Part shown: positions 24,748 through 34,097 of the stretch, piece by piece
Layout: each line of letters opens with the position of its first letter
How positions within the stretch are numbered: position 1 is the first letter of the stretch
NCBI GenBank assembly: GCA_945882315.1
Contig: CAMCWB010000003.1
Span: forward strand, 1 to 64,000
Direction: 5' to 3'
Source of the DNA: Bauldia litoralis
GTDB taxonomy: Bacteria > Pseudomonadota > Alphaproteobacteria > Rhizobiales > Kaistiaceae
Length of the DNA stretch: 64,000 bases
Notes under the pieces: model-generated
Told to the model about the DNA's origin: nothing
Databases searched by the model: none
Seen by the model: the letters and a program-made list of their open reading frames with translations, nothing else
Program-made: the position numbers and the translations under genes

Positions 24748-25949
24748 GGCGCTTCAGTCACTGCACGGGCGGCGGCGACCGGATCGACGGTGTTGTCGAT
24801 CGTCACCGGCGAGCCGTTGGAAAGCCGGTTCTGGCCGGCGGTGACGATCTGCTGGCCGGCCGATACACCCTCGACCACCTCGACGAAGCCGCCGGAGCGG
24901 CGACCCGTCTTGACGAAGATCTGGCTCACCTCGAGCGGCTTGGCCGCAGGCGCCGCTGCGGTATCCCCGCCGGCAGCGGGCGGCGTCGCCGGCTCGGTAG
25001 CGGCCGGTTCGGCCGGCGCGGCGGCGCTTGCCTGCGGCTTTGCCTCGACGACCATATAGACGTATTCGCCGTAAAGGCTGGTCACGACCGCCGTCTGCGG
25101 CAGCGCGATGATCCCCTCCTCGGCCGGCAATTCGACGGCGATGCGCGCGAACTGGCCGGGCTGGAGCAGTCGATCGGAATTGTCGATCTCGGCACGGACC
25201 GAGATCAACCGGGTCGCCGGATCGATCTTCGGGTCGATGCCGACGATCTTGCCCTCGAAGGACTTGTCGGAGAGAGCGTCGCTGATGCGCACGACCTGGC
25301 CGATCGACAGCCGGTTGAAATCCTGCTCCGGCACCGTGAAATCGACGCGCATCCGCGACAGGTCCTGGAGCGTCGCGACCAGCGCGCCGACGGCGATATA
25401 CTGACCGACGTCGATCTTCGGAATGCCGATCGTGCCGGAGAAAGGCGCTTCGATGGCCTTCTGGTCGAGGATCGCCTTGAGACGATCGACCTGCGCCTGC
25501 GATGCGGCCACCGTGGTCTGGGCATTTTCCAGCGTCACGGTCGAGTTGACGCCGCGCTCGCTGAGCGTCCGCGACCGCTCCAGCGTCTGCTGGTCGCTGG
25601 CGAGCTGGGCCTCGGCGGCGGCGATGTCCGCTTTCTCCGTGCGATCGTCGAGTTGGACGAGGAGCTGGCCCGCCGTGATATCGTCATTCGCTTTGAAATT
25701 GACCTGCCGGACAATGCCGCCGGTCTCGACCGCGAGATCGACTCCATTCGCCGCACTTACCGTGCCGACGGCATCGATGGTCGGGCGCCAAGTGACCGGC
25801 TTCGCCTCGAATGTCGAGACGGTCAGGCTCGGGCGCGGCATATTGGCGAAGAAGTCCTTGATCGCCTGCGCGCGGAAAAGGTTGAAACCGACGAGGCCGC
25901 CGCCGACCAGGACAAGCAGGATGGCCGCGATAATGAAGCGCTTTATCAT
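24744..25949 (-). CDS. RND efflux periplasmic adaptor (membrane fusion protein)
   Basis: Starting at the ATG at 25949 (MIKRFIIAAILLVLVGGGLV), the protein has 401 residues. A single N-terminal membrane anchor is followed by the lipoyl-like half-motifs and coiled-coil hairpin (about 75-200), then beta-barrel and membrane-proximal domains. The C-terminus carries an Ala/Pro/Glu-rich insertion (about 285-330), unusual for the family. The frame is open upstream to 26180 but that part has no support. It forms a two-gene operon with the permease. Confidence 0.93.
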   Translation of the reverse strand: MIKRFIIAAILLVLVGGGLVGFNLFRAQAIKDFFANMPRPSLTVSTFEAKPVTWRPTIDAVGTVSAANGVDLAVETGGIVRQVNFKANDDITAGQLLVQLDDRTEKADIAAAEAQLASDQQTLERSRTLSERGVNSTVTLENAQTTVAASQAQVDRLKAILDQKAIEAPFSGTIGIPKIDVGQYIAVGALVATLQDLSRMRVDFTVPEQDFNRLSIGQVVRISDALSDKSFEGKIVGIDPKIDPATRLISVRAEIDNSDRLLQPGQFARIAVELPAEEGIIALPQTAVVTSLYGEYVYMVVEAKPQASAAAPAEPAATEPATPPAAGGDTAAAPAAKPLEVSQIFVKTGRRSGGFVEVVEGVSAGQQIVTAGQNRLSNGSPVTIDNTVDPVAAARAVTEAP

Positions 25950-26227
25950 CAGAAACAGTCGCCCTTCGAAGAGGTAAGGCCCCTTCTTCCCGATTTCCCA
26001 TATAGGTCGCCGACACACGAGCGGGAGGGAGCAAAGCACCCGTGCGGAGTTTCGCGGCAAACAATTAATGCAATGCAGCATTTTTGCACCATGCCGCAAG
26101 GACATTCGCGGAACCGGACTGATCGGCCAAATGCAAAGACCCTTGACGCCGAGGCCCGCCAACGGCCAAAAGCTTGGCACCGAGCGGGCTCGTCCCCGCT
26201 TATTCCTCCTCTCGCTGACAGGTCGGC
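25950..26227. promoter_or_regulatory. Divergent control region of the RND operon and ychF
   Basis: These 278 bases contain an AT-rich core around 26060-26090 with repeated ATGCA/TGCAT words, where promoters and a repressor site would be expected. No regulator gene adjoins the efflux operon, so control must come from elsewhere. I see no gene here. Confidence 0.4.
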
Positions 26228-27325
26228 ATGGGCTTTAAATGCGGAATCGTCGGCCTGCCGAATGTCGGCAAGTCGACCCTTTTCAACGCGCTGACGCGGA
26301 CCGCCGCCGCACAGGCCGCCAATTATCCGTTCTGCACGATCGAGCCGAATACCGGCGAGGTCGCGGTGCCCGACCCGCGCCTCGACGCGATCTCGGCGAT
26401 CGCCAAGCCGGCTTCGATCGTGCCGACCCGGATCGGCTTCGTCGACATTGCCGGGCTCGTTCGCGGCGCCTCGAAGGGCGAAGGGCTCGGCAACCAGTTC
26501 CTCGCCAATATCCGCGAGGTCGACGCGATCGTGCACGTCCTGCGCTGCTTCGACGGCGGCGACATCACCCATGTCGAGGGCCGGGTCGATCCGGTCGCCG
26601 ATGCCGACACGATCAACACCGAGCTGATGCTCGCCGACCTCGCCAGCCTCGAGCGCCGCGTCCAGCCGCTCCGCAAGAAAGCGCAGTCCGGCGACAAGGA
26701 AGCCAAGGCGGAAGTTGCGCTGATGGACGGCGCGCTTGCCCTCCTTTCCGACGGTAAGCCGGCACGGCTCCTCAAAGTCGCCAAGGAAGAGGAAGCCGCC
26801 TTCCGCGGGCTCGGCCTCCTGACCGGCAAACCGATCCTTTATGTTGCCAATGTCGATGAGGAATCGGCCGGCACCGGCAACGCCCATTCGGCGCGCGTCG
26901 CGGAAATGGCCAAGGCCGAGGGCGCCGCGATGGTCGTCATCTCGGCCGCGATCGAGGCAGAGCTCGCCCAGCTCTCCGACGCCGAGCAGCGTGAGTTCAT
27001 GGAGACCATCGGCCTTGAAGAGCCCGGCCTCGACCGCCTGATCCGCGCCGGCTATGGGCTTCTCGGCCTGATCACCTATTTCACCGCCGGCCCGAAGGAG
27101 GTCCGCGCCTGGACGATCTCGAAGGGCATGCGGGCGCCGCAGGCGGCCGGCGTGATCCATACCGATTTCGAGCGCGGCTTCATCCGTGCCCAGACCATCG
27201 CCTATGACGACTTCGTCCGCCTCGGCGGCGAACAGGCGGCCAAGGAGGCCGGCAAGGCGCGCGACGAAGGCAAGGAGTATGTCGTCGCCGACGGCGACCT
27301 GATGCTCTTCAAGTTCAACGTTTGA
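26228..27325 (+). CDS. ychF: Ribosome-binding ATPase YchF (Obg family)
   Basis: The 365-residue P-loop protein has G1 [14 protein letters not shown] (9-22), G3 [17 protein letters not shown] and a C-terminal TGS domain (about 280-365). YchF prefers ATP to GTP because of its altered G4 motif (here YVANVDEES, with no NKxD). It binds ribosomes and is linked to oxidative stress control. Its stop is six bases from the convergent hydrolase gene. Confidence 0.96.
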   Translation: MGFKCGIVGLPNVGKSTLFNALTRTAAAQAANYPFCTIEPNTGEVAVPDPRLDAISAIAKPASIVPTRIGFVDIAGLVRGASKGEGLGNQFLANIREVDAIVHVLRCFDGGDITHVEGRVDPVADADTINTELMLADLASLERRVQPLRKKAQSGDKEAKAEVALMDGALALLSDGKPARLLKVAKEEEAAFRGLGLLTGKPILYVANVDEESAGTGNAHSARVAEMAKAEGAAMVVISAAIEAELAQLSDAEQREFMETIGLEEPGLDRLIRAGYGLLGLITYFTAGPKEVRAWTISKGMRAPQAAGVIHTDFERGFIRAQTIAYDDFVRLGGEQAAKEAGKARDEGKEYVVADGDLMLFKFNV

Positions 27326-27331
27326 GACCGC

Positions 27332-28225
27332 TCATCCGCTTTTGACGGTCAGCATCCAGTTGATCACCTCGCGCCAGTCGACCATGCGCATCGGCGTGCC
27401 GTGGAAGCCCGGCGCGTAGAGCGTGAAGCGGGCGGGATAATCCGGTGCGGCTGCCTTGATCGCCTTGAAGAACAGTTCCTGGCGGACCCAGTCGACGACC
27501 TTGTCCTTGCTGCCATGGCCGATGAAGATCGGAATGCGATAGCCGGTTTTGGTCAGCGCCGCCGCGGCCGGCGCGATCTCCTTGACGTTGGCGCCGAGGA
27601 ACAGGATGCCGCCAAGGCGCGGTCCTGCCTCCTTGTCGGCGGCAAGCGCGGTGCACAGCCGGCCGGCCGCCGAAGCGCAAGCGAGGAAGACCGGCGCGTC
27701 GGGCGACCCCTTGGCCAGCGCCCGCATGACACCCTTGACCTGCGCCCGGCCGGCATCGTCGAAATTGGCAAAGCTCGGCGAGACGTAGAGGCCGCCGCTC
27801 CGCATCATCAGGTTCTTGATACGATTGAAATTGCCGCCGAAGTTCCAGTCGTCGAAGCCGGCCTTGAGGCCGGCGCCGCGGCCATGCAGAAACATGACGA
27901 TCGCCTTGGCGGGCCCCTCGACCTTGCCGACGACCGCGATCGTCGTCTTGTGCGGCCCGTCGGTCATGGTCAGCGTCTACTCGGCCGCTTGCGTGTCGAG
28001 CGAGACATAGTCGGCCTTGGCCTTCTTCTCGGGAACCTCGTCGCGATCGCGGAGATCGCGCTGCACCGAATATTCGACGACCTGGAAGCTGCCGCCATGA
28101 AGCGACTGGACGGGCTTCGGATTGGCGAACAGCTCGTCCTTGTAGGGAACGAGCTGGAACTTGCCTGCGGCCAGCGCCGAGACCGAGAAAAGGGACAAGG
28201 CAAGAACAGCCGCAACCCGCCTCAT
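27332..28225 (-). pseudogene. Secreted alpha/beta hydrolase interrupted by one in-frame amber codon
   Basis: The first part (28225-27977) encodes a signal peptide (1-20, ending SALAAG) and 60 further residues, and ends at TAG (27979-27977). The reading frame then continues without shift through T-L-T to an internal ATG at 27967 and 211 more residues. The second part is an alpha/beta hydrolase-like domain with IVMFLHGRGAG near its start and FIGHGSKDKVVDW and PGFHGTP later. Without the stop this would be one 297-residue secreted protein; a C-to-T change of a CAG Gln codon is the simplest cause. Re-initiation at 27967 would yield a cytoplasmic product lacking the signal, and there is no good ribosome-binding site for it. 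Confidence 0.65.
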
Positions 28226-28450
28226 GCGCCGGAGCCATCCATGACTTGAGCCGTCGAAAGCCGCCGCGGAAGCGAAATATCCACGATACCGGCCCTGCCG
28301 TTCCGCGCACCGCCCTGGATCACCGATATCCTCCGCACGCGCCTGCGTCTTCCAACAATGGCCTGCCAACGCAAAGCCGGCAAGACGCTGAACATTGATC
28401 GCGAGCTGTCGGAGGGCTATCGATCCCCTGTCAACAGATCCGGGTTGTCC
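28226..28450. promoter_or_regulatory. Divergent spacer between the hydrolase and maoC genes
   Basis: These 225 bases separate the split hydrolase from the first MaoC gene. Frames are open on both strands but show no family content. Promoters for both genes are expected here; none is clear. Confidence 0.35.
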
Positions 28451-28903
28451 ATGGTTCAACGTTATTTCGAGGATTTCATCGTCGGCGCCGCGCTGCCCCT
28501 CGGCAGCCATACCGTAACGCGCGCCGAAATCATCGCCTTTGCCGCGGAATTCGACCCGCAGCCCTTCCATCTCGACGAGCGCCAGGGAAGCGCGGCCATG
28601 GTCGACGGGCTGATCGCGTCGGGCTGGCATGTCAGCGGCCTCTTCATGCGCATGATGTGCACCGGCTTCCTGCTCGAATCGAGCTCGATGGGCTCGCCCG
28701 GCATCGAGACTCTGAAATGGCGAAAGCCGGTTCGTGCCGAAGACACGTTGACGGGCAAGTCGATCGTGCTGGACGCCCGGCGCTCCAGGAGCCGACCGGA
28801 GATGGGCATCGTCCGCTTCCGCCATGAGGTCGAGAACCAGGCCGGCGAGACCGTCATGTGGCTCGAAAACCCGATCCTCTTCGGTTGCCGGGAGGTGGCG
28901 TGA
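28451..28903 (+). CDS. MaoC-like hydratase (hot-dog fold), first of two
   Basis: The ATG at 28451 gives 150 residues. The hot-dog fold hydratase signature is present: FAAEFDPQPFHLDE (catalytic Asp and His of the R-hydratase motif), then GLIASGWHVSGLFMRMM. Family members hydrate enoyl-CoA or act on related thioesters. The next gene is a paralogue that starts within the stop codon (TGATG), so the pair probably forms a heterodimer or acts in one pathway. A ychF-maoC-maoC order is typical of Hyphomicrobiales. Confidence 0.87.
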   Translation: MVQRYFEDFIVGAALPLGSHTVTRAEIIAFAAEFDPQPFHLDERQGSAAMVDGLIASGWHVSGLFMRMMCTGFLLESSSMGSPGIETLKWRKPVRAEDTLTGKSIVLDARRSRSRPEMGIVRFRHEVENQAGETVMWLENPILFGCREVA

Positions 28904-29388
28904 TGGCGGCCTTCGAGCAGATAGCGGTCGACGACAGCCTCGACTTTGGCACTCATGTCTTCACCGCCGAGGAGATCAAGCGCTTCGCCAACGCTTACGA
29001 CCCGCAGCCCTTCCACATCGACGAGGACGCCGCGGCGAAATCGCATTTCGGCGCGCTCTGTGCCAGCGGCTGGCACACGGCCTCGGTGATGATGCGCCTG
29101 ATGGTCCGGCATTTTACGCGGGAAGCCGAGGCCGCGGCCTCACGCGACGAGCCTTCCCCGGCGCTCGGCCCCTCCCCCGGCTTCGATAATCTGAAATGGC
29201 TGAAGCCGGTCTATGTCGGCGACGAGATCCGCTATGCAGGCCGGATCGTCGACAAGCGCCAGACGCGATCGCGGCCGGGCTGGGGCGTCGTCAGCATGGA
29301 GGTGACGGGCACCAACCAGAAGGGCGAGCCGGTGTTCGCCTATACGGGGCATGTGTTTGTGGCGATGACTGGAACTGCGAAAATCTAG
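28903..29388 (+). CDS. MaoC-like hydratase, second of two
   Basis: The ATG at 28903 follows GGAGG and gives 161 residues. The motif FANAYDPQPFHIDED with GALCASGWHTASVMMRLM closely parallels the first MaoC protein, so this is a tandem duplication that has diverged. An insertion rich in Ser/Pro/Ala (about 70-90) is specific to this copy. It is coupled to the upstream gene by a one-base overlap. Confidence 0.87.
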   Translation: MAAFEQIAVDDSLDFGTHVFTAEEIKRFANAYDPQPFHIDEDAAAKSHFGALCASGWHTASVMMRLMVRHFTREAEAAASRDEPSPALGPSPGFDNLKWLKPVYVGDEIRYAGRIVDKRQTRSRPGWGVVSMEVTGTNQKGEPVFAYTGHVFVAMTGTAKI

Positions 29389-29405
29389 GACACCGCCCCC
29401 CAGTT

Positions 29406-29492
29406 CCGCTCGTCCCCGCCGCCAAGCGGGAGCCAGGGGCGGCAGACACCGAGCCCGTGGCCCTGGGTTCCCGCTTTCGCGGGAATGAGCGG
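29406..29492. repeat. Palindromic intergenic repeat, family B
   Basis: Two imperfect inverted arms (29406-29438 and 29461-29492) each contain a CCGC...GCGGG core and pair over about 32 bases. The right arm contains TTCCCGCTTTCGCGGGAA, a repeat type familiar from alphaproteobacterial genomes. It lies between convergent genes and may help end transcription of both. Confidence 0.65.
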
Positions 29493-29533
29493 AGTGTGGG
29501 TAGCTTCGATACCCTAACCCAACATCACGCCGC

Positions 29534-30199
29534 TCAGCTCAGCAGCGGCTCCGGCACCGGGTCGATCTTCGCCTGGGCGTACCAGGCGGCAAGGTCGGGA
29601 TCGGTGAGCATCGTCTCCATATAGTTGTTGCCGACCGCGTCGAGCTTGACGCCATAGGTGTGGAAACGCGTCACGATCGGCGCATACATCGCGTCGGCGA
29701 TGGTGAAATGGCCGAAGAGATATGGCCCGCCTTCCTTCTCGCCCCAGCGCTCGCGGCATTCGCGCCAGATCGCGCCGACGCGCTTGATGTCCTCGTCAGC
29801 CTCGGCGTTTCGCGGCCGCGGATGGCTTTCGAGCAGCGCCATGTTGAGAAACTCGCGCAGCGGCCGGAAGCCGGAATGCATTTCCGCCGAAATCGAGCGC
29901 GCGAAGGCGCGGACTTCCGGGTCCTTCGGCCAGAGCCGCGCCTCGGGGAAGAACTCCGCCAGATATTCGCCGATCGCCAGCGAATCCCAGATGTGGAATT
30001 CCTTGCCATCGCGGCGATGGATGAGGAAGGGCACCTTGGCCGTCGGCGAGACGGCAGCGAGCCGCGCCTTGTGATCCGGCAGGCGGTAGCGGATCAGTGT
30101 CTCCTCGAATTCCGCGCCGGTCTTGCGCATCGCCATCCAGCCGCGGAGCGACCAGGACGAGGTGTGTCGGTAGCCGATATAGAGATGGAAATCGGGCAA
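29534..30199 (-). CDS. Glutathione S-transferase family protein
   Basis: The 221-residue protein has an N-terminal thioredoxin-like domain with the active-site region YRHTSSWSLRGW (Ser-Ser near residue 15), the cis-Pro segment AKVPFLI and the glutathione gamma-glutamyl site DSLAIGEYLAE. An all-helical C-terminal domain follows. It begins two bases after the apt stop, so the two are co-transcribed. The electrophile it conjugates, if any, is unknown. Confidence 0.88.
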   Translation of the reverse strand: MPDFHLYIGYRHTSSWSLRGWMAMRKTGAEFEETLIRYRLPDHKARLAAVSPTAKVPFLIHRRDGKEFHIWDSLAIGEYLAEFFPEARLWPKDPEVRAFARSISAEMHSGFRPLREFLNMALLESHPRPRNAEADEDIKRVGAIWRECRERWGEKEGGPYLFGHFTIADAMYAPIVTRFHTYGVKLDAVGNNYMETMLTDPDLAAWYAQAKIDPVPEPLLS

Positions 30200-30201
30200 G
30201 G

Positions 30202-30747
30202 TCAGTGTCCTTCGAAGCTGACGAGTGTGTGGACGTCGACCTTGTGCCCGCGCAGGCGATCGGCGCCGCCGAGGTCGGGAAGGTCGATGACGAAAGCAGC
30301 GGCGACAATCTCGCCGCCGGAGCGGCGGATGAGCTCGATCGCCGCCTCGGCCGTGCCACCGGTGGCGACGAGGTCGTCGATCAGCAGGACGCGGTCGCCC
30401 TTGCCGATCGCGTCGGCATGGATCTCGATCGTGTCGACGCCGTATTCGAGGCTGTATTCCTGGCCGATCACCTTCCAGGGCAGCTTGCCCTTCTTGCGGA
30501 TCGGGATGAAGCCGCGGCCGAGTTCATGCGCCACCGCCCCGCCGAGGATAAAGCCGCGCGCCTCGATGCCGGCGACATGGTCGATGCCAGCCTTGAGGAA
30601 GGGCAGGACGAGCCCGTCGACCGCGGCGCGCAGGCCAAGCGGATCGGCGATCAGCGTGGTGATGTCGCGGAAGAGGATGCCCGGCTTCGGATAATCCGGA
30701 ATTGTCCGGATCAGCGACCTGATGTCGATGGCCTCGCTGGCCGCCAT
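30202..30747 (-). CDS. apt: Adenine phosphoribosyltransferase
   Basis: Apt salvages adenine to AMP with PRPP. The 181 residues include IPDYPKPGILFRDITTL, the GIEARGFILGGAVA loop and the PRPP-binding signature VLLIDDLVATGGTAEAAI (about 124-141). The gene leads a two-gene unit with gst. In many rhizobia apt lies near petABC, as here. Confidence 0.96.
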   Translation of the reverse strand: MAASEAIDIRSLIRTIPDYPKPGILFRDITTLIADPLGLRAAVDGLVLPFLKAGIDHVAGIEARGFILGGAVAHELGRGFIPIRKKGKLPWKVIGQEYSLEYGVDTIEIHADAIGKGDRVLLIDDLVATGGTAEAAIELIRRSGGEIVAAAFVIDLPDLGGADRLRGHKVDVHTLVSFEGH

Positions 30748-30829
30748 TCTAGCATCCCCGATTGCGTCGCCCGCGCCCCCGGCGCAAGCTCGAGCCCGCG
30801 GTTTCTATCACTGCCAAAGAGGCGACGCC

Positions 30830-31036
30830 ATGAGCGACATGCGGCCCGCGGCCCAGAGATATGTGCTCTCCGACATCGACATCCCTTTCCTCCGGCTGGT
30901 CCTGATCTTCGTCAAATGGAGCCTCGCCGCGATCCCGGCGGCGATCATCCTGACGCTGATCTTCATGGTCATCGGCGGCGTGATGGCGGCGGTATTCGGT
31001 CAGGGCACCTTCCAGATGCGCGGCCCGGGCATTTGA
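30830..31036 (+). CDS. Small membrane protein of unknown function
   Basis: The ATG at 30830, after AGAGG, encodes 68 residues. A polar N-terminus (1-20) is followed by a long hydrophobic segment (about 22-55) able to form one or two membrane spans, with Lys in the middle (FVKWSLAAIPAAIILTLIF). Similar one- or two-span proteins of this size occur in related genomes without a known role. It stands alone between apt and a repeat. Confidence 0.65.
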   Translation: MSDMRPAAQRYVLSDIDIPFLRLVLIFVKWSLAAIPAAIILTLIFMVIGGVMAAVFGQGTFQMRGPGI

Positions 31037-31041
31037 TCGGG

Positions 31042-31113
31042 TCGTAGGGCGGATTAGCCGGAGGCGTAACCCGCCGCTTGGTGGCGGAATACGCTGCGCT
31101 ATTCGCCCTACGA
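31042..31113. repeat. Palindromic intergenic repeat, family C
   Basis: TCGTAGGGCG (31042-31051) and CGCCCTACGA (31104-31113) are perfect inverted ends of a 72-base unit with inner CCGCC/GGCGG pairings. The GTAGGGCGGATTAGC opening is a repeat type found between genes in many proteobacteria. Confidence 0.7.
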
Positions 31114-31131
31114 GTCACCGCCACAAAAGAA

Positions 31132-31153
31132 AAGGGCCCCTTGCGGGGCCCTT
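31132..31153 (-). terminator. Intrinsic terminator of the petABC operon
   Basis: A nine-base perfect stem (31132-31140 with 31145-31153) on a four-base loop is followed on the minus strand by a T-rich run. It lies about 20 bases beyond the petC stop. Confidence 0.9.
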
Positions 31154-31174
31154 AAACTTTCGATCCGGCGGCTG

Positions 31175-32074
31175 CTAGTGCGAGACGCCCGACCAGACCT
31201 TCTTCTTGGTCACATAGAGAAGGCCGGCGAAAATGCAGAGGAAGAGGAACACCTGGAAGCCGATGCGCTTGCGCTCGGTGAGGTGCGGCTCGGCGGCCCA
31301 CATCAGGAAGGCCGAGACATCGCGGGAATACTGGTCGACCGTGCCGGGCGCGCCGTCGGCATAGGTCACCTGCCCGTCCGACAGGGGCTTGGGCATGGCA
31401 AGCGCCGGGCCGGCGATGAAATAGGGGTTGTAATGAGTCCCCTCCGGCACCGTGACGCCGGCCGCCGGTTGCTGGTCGTAGCCGGTCAGGAGGGCGTGGA
31501 TATAGTCAGGCCCGCCTTCCTGATACTGGGTGAAGAAATCGAGGAGCGCCCAGAGGACGCCGCGCGAGACGCCGCGCGCCTTGCCCATCAGCGACAGGTC
31601 CGGAGGCGCCGCGCCGCCATTGGCCGCCGCGGCGGCCTGGTCGTTGGCGAAGGGGCTCGGGAGATAGTCGGACGGACGCGCCGGACGCTCGAACATATCG
31701 CCGGCATCGTCGGGACCGTCGGTCACCTGATACTCGGCGGCGAGCGCGCGGACTTCTTCCTCGCCGAAATGCGGGCCGCCTTCCTGCCCGAGATGGCGGA
31801 AGGCGACGAGCTTCAGGCCATGGCAGCTCGCGCAGACCTCGCGATAGACCTGGAAGCCGCGCTGCAACTGCGCCGTGTCGAACTTGCCGAAGAAGCCGGC
31901 GAAGGTCCAGGACTGCGGCTCAGGCTTGTGGATCGGGTAATGCGCGGTGGCGCCCTCATGATGCTCGGCTTCCGCGGCCGGCTCAGCCTCCTGCGCGGAG
32001 GCCGGGACGGCGAGAACGAGCGCCAGCGCGGCAATTCCGGCAAGACCCGCGAGAGACATCAAGGAACGGCTCAT
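31175..32074 (-). CDS. petC: Cytochrome c1 of the bc1 complex
   Basis: The 299-residue precursor has a Sec signal peptide (1-28, ending PASAQ). The haem c motif is CASCHGL (Cys81, Cys84, His85), and the axial Met is probably in the AGPALAMPKPLSDG segment. A C-terminal membrane anchor follows (about 272-292). It accepts electrons from the Rieske protein and passes them to cytochrome c in the periplasm. It is the last gene of petABC, 28 bases after petB. Confidence 0.97.
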   Translation of the reverse strand: MSRSLMSLAGLAGIAALALVLAVPASAQEAEPAAEAEHHEGATAHYPIHKPEPQSWTFAGFFGKFDTAQLQRGFQVYREVCASCHGLKLVAFRHLGQEGGPHFGEEEVRALAAEYQVTDGPDDAGDMFERPARPSDYLPSPFANDQAAAAANGGAAPPDLSLMGKARGVSRGVLWALLDFFTQYQEGGPDYIHALLTGYDQQPAAGVTVPEGTHYNPYFIAGPALAMPKPLSDGQVTYADGAPGTVDQYSRDVSAFLMWAAEPHLTERKRIGFQVFLFLCIFAGLLYVTKKKVWSGVSH

Positions 32075-32102
32075 GAAACGATTTCCGGCGGCACGGGCGC
32101 GA

Positions 32103-33359
32103 TCATGCTTTTGACTCCGCGGCGCCGTGTCCGCTCCTGGTCTTTGCCAGCACGGCCTCGGTGATGCTCGACGGCACCGACTTCGGCCGTTCGAGGATGC
32201 CGATCAGCGGCATCACGAGCAGGAAGTGGGCGAAGTAATAGAAGGTCAGGATGCGGCCGGCGATGACATAAATGCCTTCCGGCGGCTGCGAGCCGAGATA
32301 GCCGAGACCGATGCCCGTCGCGACGAAGATCCAGAAGAACTGGCGATAGAGCGGCCGGTAGGTCGCCGAGCGCACCCGCGAGGTGTCGAGCCAGGGGATA
32401 AAGATCAGGATCGCGATCGAGGAGAACATCGCGATGACGCCGCCGAGCTTCGACGGGATGGCGCGCAGGATCGCGTAGAAGGGCAGGAAATACCATTCCG
32501 GCACGATATGAGCCGGTGTCTTCAGCGGATCAGCCGGGATGTAGTTGTCCGGATGGCCGAGATAGTTCGGCAGGAAGAACACGAACCACGCGAAGAAGAT
32601 GAAGAAGCAGATGATGCCGAAGCTGTCCTTGATCGTCGCGTGCGGCGTGAAGGGGACGGTGTCGTCCTTCGATTTGATGTCGATGCCGGTCGGATTGTTC
32701 TGGCCGGAGACATGCAGCGCCCAGATATGCAGGATCACCACGCCGGCGATCATGAACGGCAGGAGGTAGTGGAGCGAGAAGAAGCGGTTCAGCGTCGGGT
32801 TGTCGATGGCAAAACCGCCCCACAGCCACGTCGTGATCGACTCGCCGACCAGCGGAATGGCCGAGAAGAGATTGGTGATGACGGTGGCGCCCCAGAAGGA
32901 CATCTGGCCCCAGGGCAGCACATAGCCCATGAAGGCGGTGGCCATCATCAGGAGAAAGATTATCACACCGAGGATCCAGAGGACCTCGCGCGGCTCCTTG
33001 TAGGAGCCGTAATACATGCCGCGCAGGATGTGGACATAGACGGCGACGAAGAACATCGAGGCGCCGTTGGCGTGCAGGTAGCGCAGCAGCCAGCCGTAAT
33101 TGACGTCGCGCATGATGTGCTCGACCGAGCCCATGGCGAGCGTCGCATGGGGCGTGTAGTGCATCGCCAGCACGACGCCGGTGATGATCTGGACGCCGAG
33201 CATGACGGACAGGATGGCGCCGAAGGTCCACCAGTAGTTCAGATTGCGCGGCGTCGGATAGACGACGAAGGACGAGTGGACCAGGCCGACGATCGGCAGT
33301 CGCGCCTCGAACCACTTCGCGAAGCCGCTTTTCGGCTGATAGGTGGAGGTTCCCGCCAT
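32103..33359 (-). CDS. petB: Cytochrome b of the bc1 complex
   Basis: The 418-residue membrane protein with eight spans holds both b haems and the two quinone sites. Visible motifs are [31 protein letters not shown], the Qo-site [18 protein letters not shown] (about 285-302) and the paired His segments. Its C-terminal extension (about 390-418) is basic and polar. It sits between the Rieske and c1 genes as in all alphaproteobacterial fbc/pet operons. Confidence 0.98.
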   Translation of the reverse strand: MAGTSTYQPKSGFAKWFEARLPIVGLVHSSFVVYPTPRNLNYWWTFGAILSVMLGVQIITGVVLAMHYTPHATLAMGSVEHIMRDVNYGWLLRYLHANGASMFFVAVYVHILRGMYYGSYKEPREVLWILGVIIFLLMMATAFMGYVLPWGQMSFWGATVITNLFSAIPLVGESITTWLWGGFAIDNPTLNRFFSLHYLLPFMIAGVVILHIWALHVSGQNNPTGIDIKSKDDTVPFTPHATIKDSFGIICFFIFFAWFVFFLPNYLGHPDNYIPADPLKTPAHIVPEWYFLPFYAILRAIPSKLGGVIAMFSSIAILIFIPWLDTSRVRSATYRPLYRQFFWIFVATGIGLGYLGSQPPEGIYVIAGRILTFYYFAHFLLVMPLIGILERPKSVPSSITEAVLAKTRSGHGAAESKA

Positions 33360-33377
33360 TTTATGCCTCGTCCCGCC

Positions 33378-33944
33378 TTAGCCGATGCGGATCTGTGTAT
33401 CGGAAACGAACTCGTATTTCGGCACGTGCAGGTTTTCCGGCGCCGGTCCCTGACGGATGCGGCCGGCCGTGTCGTAGGCCGAACCGTGGCACGGGCAGAA
33501 CCAGCCCCCGAAGGGGCCATGCTGGCCGAGCGGCACGCAGCCGAGATGGGTGCAGATGCCGACCATGATCAGCCAGTTTTCCTTGCCGGCCGCGGCGCGG
33601 TTGGAATCGTCGGCGGTCGCGGTCGGGGCATTCTCGTTGCGGGAATTCTGGTCGGGCAGGTCGGCGAGCGGCACCGCCTTGGCGGCCTCGATCTCTTCCG
33701 GCGTACGGTTGCGGATGAAGACCGGCTTGCCGCGCCACTTCACGGTCACCGACGCCCCCGGCGCGACGGTCGAGATGTCGACGTCGGTGGTGGCCAGCGC
33801 CAGCGCGGCGGCATCGGGGTTCATCTGGTCGATGAGAGGCCAGGCAACCGCGACCGCACCGACCGCGGCAGCCGCGCCGGTGGCGATGTAGAGAAAATCG
33901 CGGCGGGTGGGCTCCGCACGGTGCGCGCTATCGGTGCTTGCCAA
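33378..33944 (-). CDS. petA: Rieske iron-sulfur protein of the bc1 complex
   Basis: I place the start at TTG 33944, four bases after AAGGGGAG, giving 188 residues. An upstream ATG at 33989 has no ribosome-binding site. [12 protein letters not shown] (12-23) is an uncleaved Tat signal-anchor. The 2Fe-2S cluster ligands are Cys131 and His133 (CTHLGC box) and Cys150 and His153 (CPCHGS box), with Cys136 and Cys152 as the disulfide. It shuttles electrons from ubiquinol to cytochrome c1. It is the first gene of the operon. Confidence 0.96.
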   Translation of the reverse strand: MASTDSAHRAEPTRRDFLYIATGAAAAVGAVAVAWPLIDQMNPDAAALALATTDVDISTVAPGASVTVKWRGKPVFIRNRTPEEIEAAKAVPLADLPDQNSRNENAPTATADDSNRAAAGKENWLIMVGICTHLGCVPLGQHGPFGGWFCPCHGSAYDTAGRIRQGPAPENLHVPKYEFVSDTQIRIG

Positions 33945-33999
33945 GTCGCTCCCCTTCGAGCCGATTGCCCTCGGAAGGCCGGGAGTCATAAACGCCCAG

Positions 34000-34022
34000 C
34001 GGTGGCGATTATTTAGCCACCG
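34000..34022 (-). promoter_or_regulatory. Stem-loop in the petABC leader region
   Basis: CGGTGGC (34000-34006) pairs perfectly with GCCACCG (34016-34022) over a nine-base AT-rich loop, 56 bases upstream of the petA start. It lies in the 153-base gap that must hold the operon promoter, so it could be a leader hairpin or an operator. Confidence 0.4.
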
Positions 34023-34097
34023 ACCTTGGATGTTGTCCAGACTCCGCAAGCGAAATGCGCACATTGTCGCAATAAAGCCGGCGTCTGGCGGACGGCG

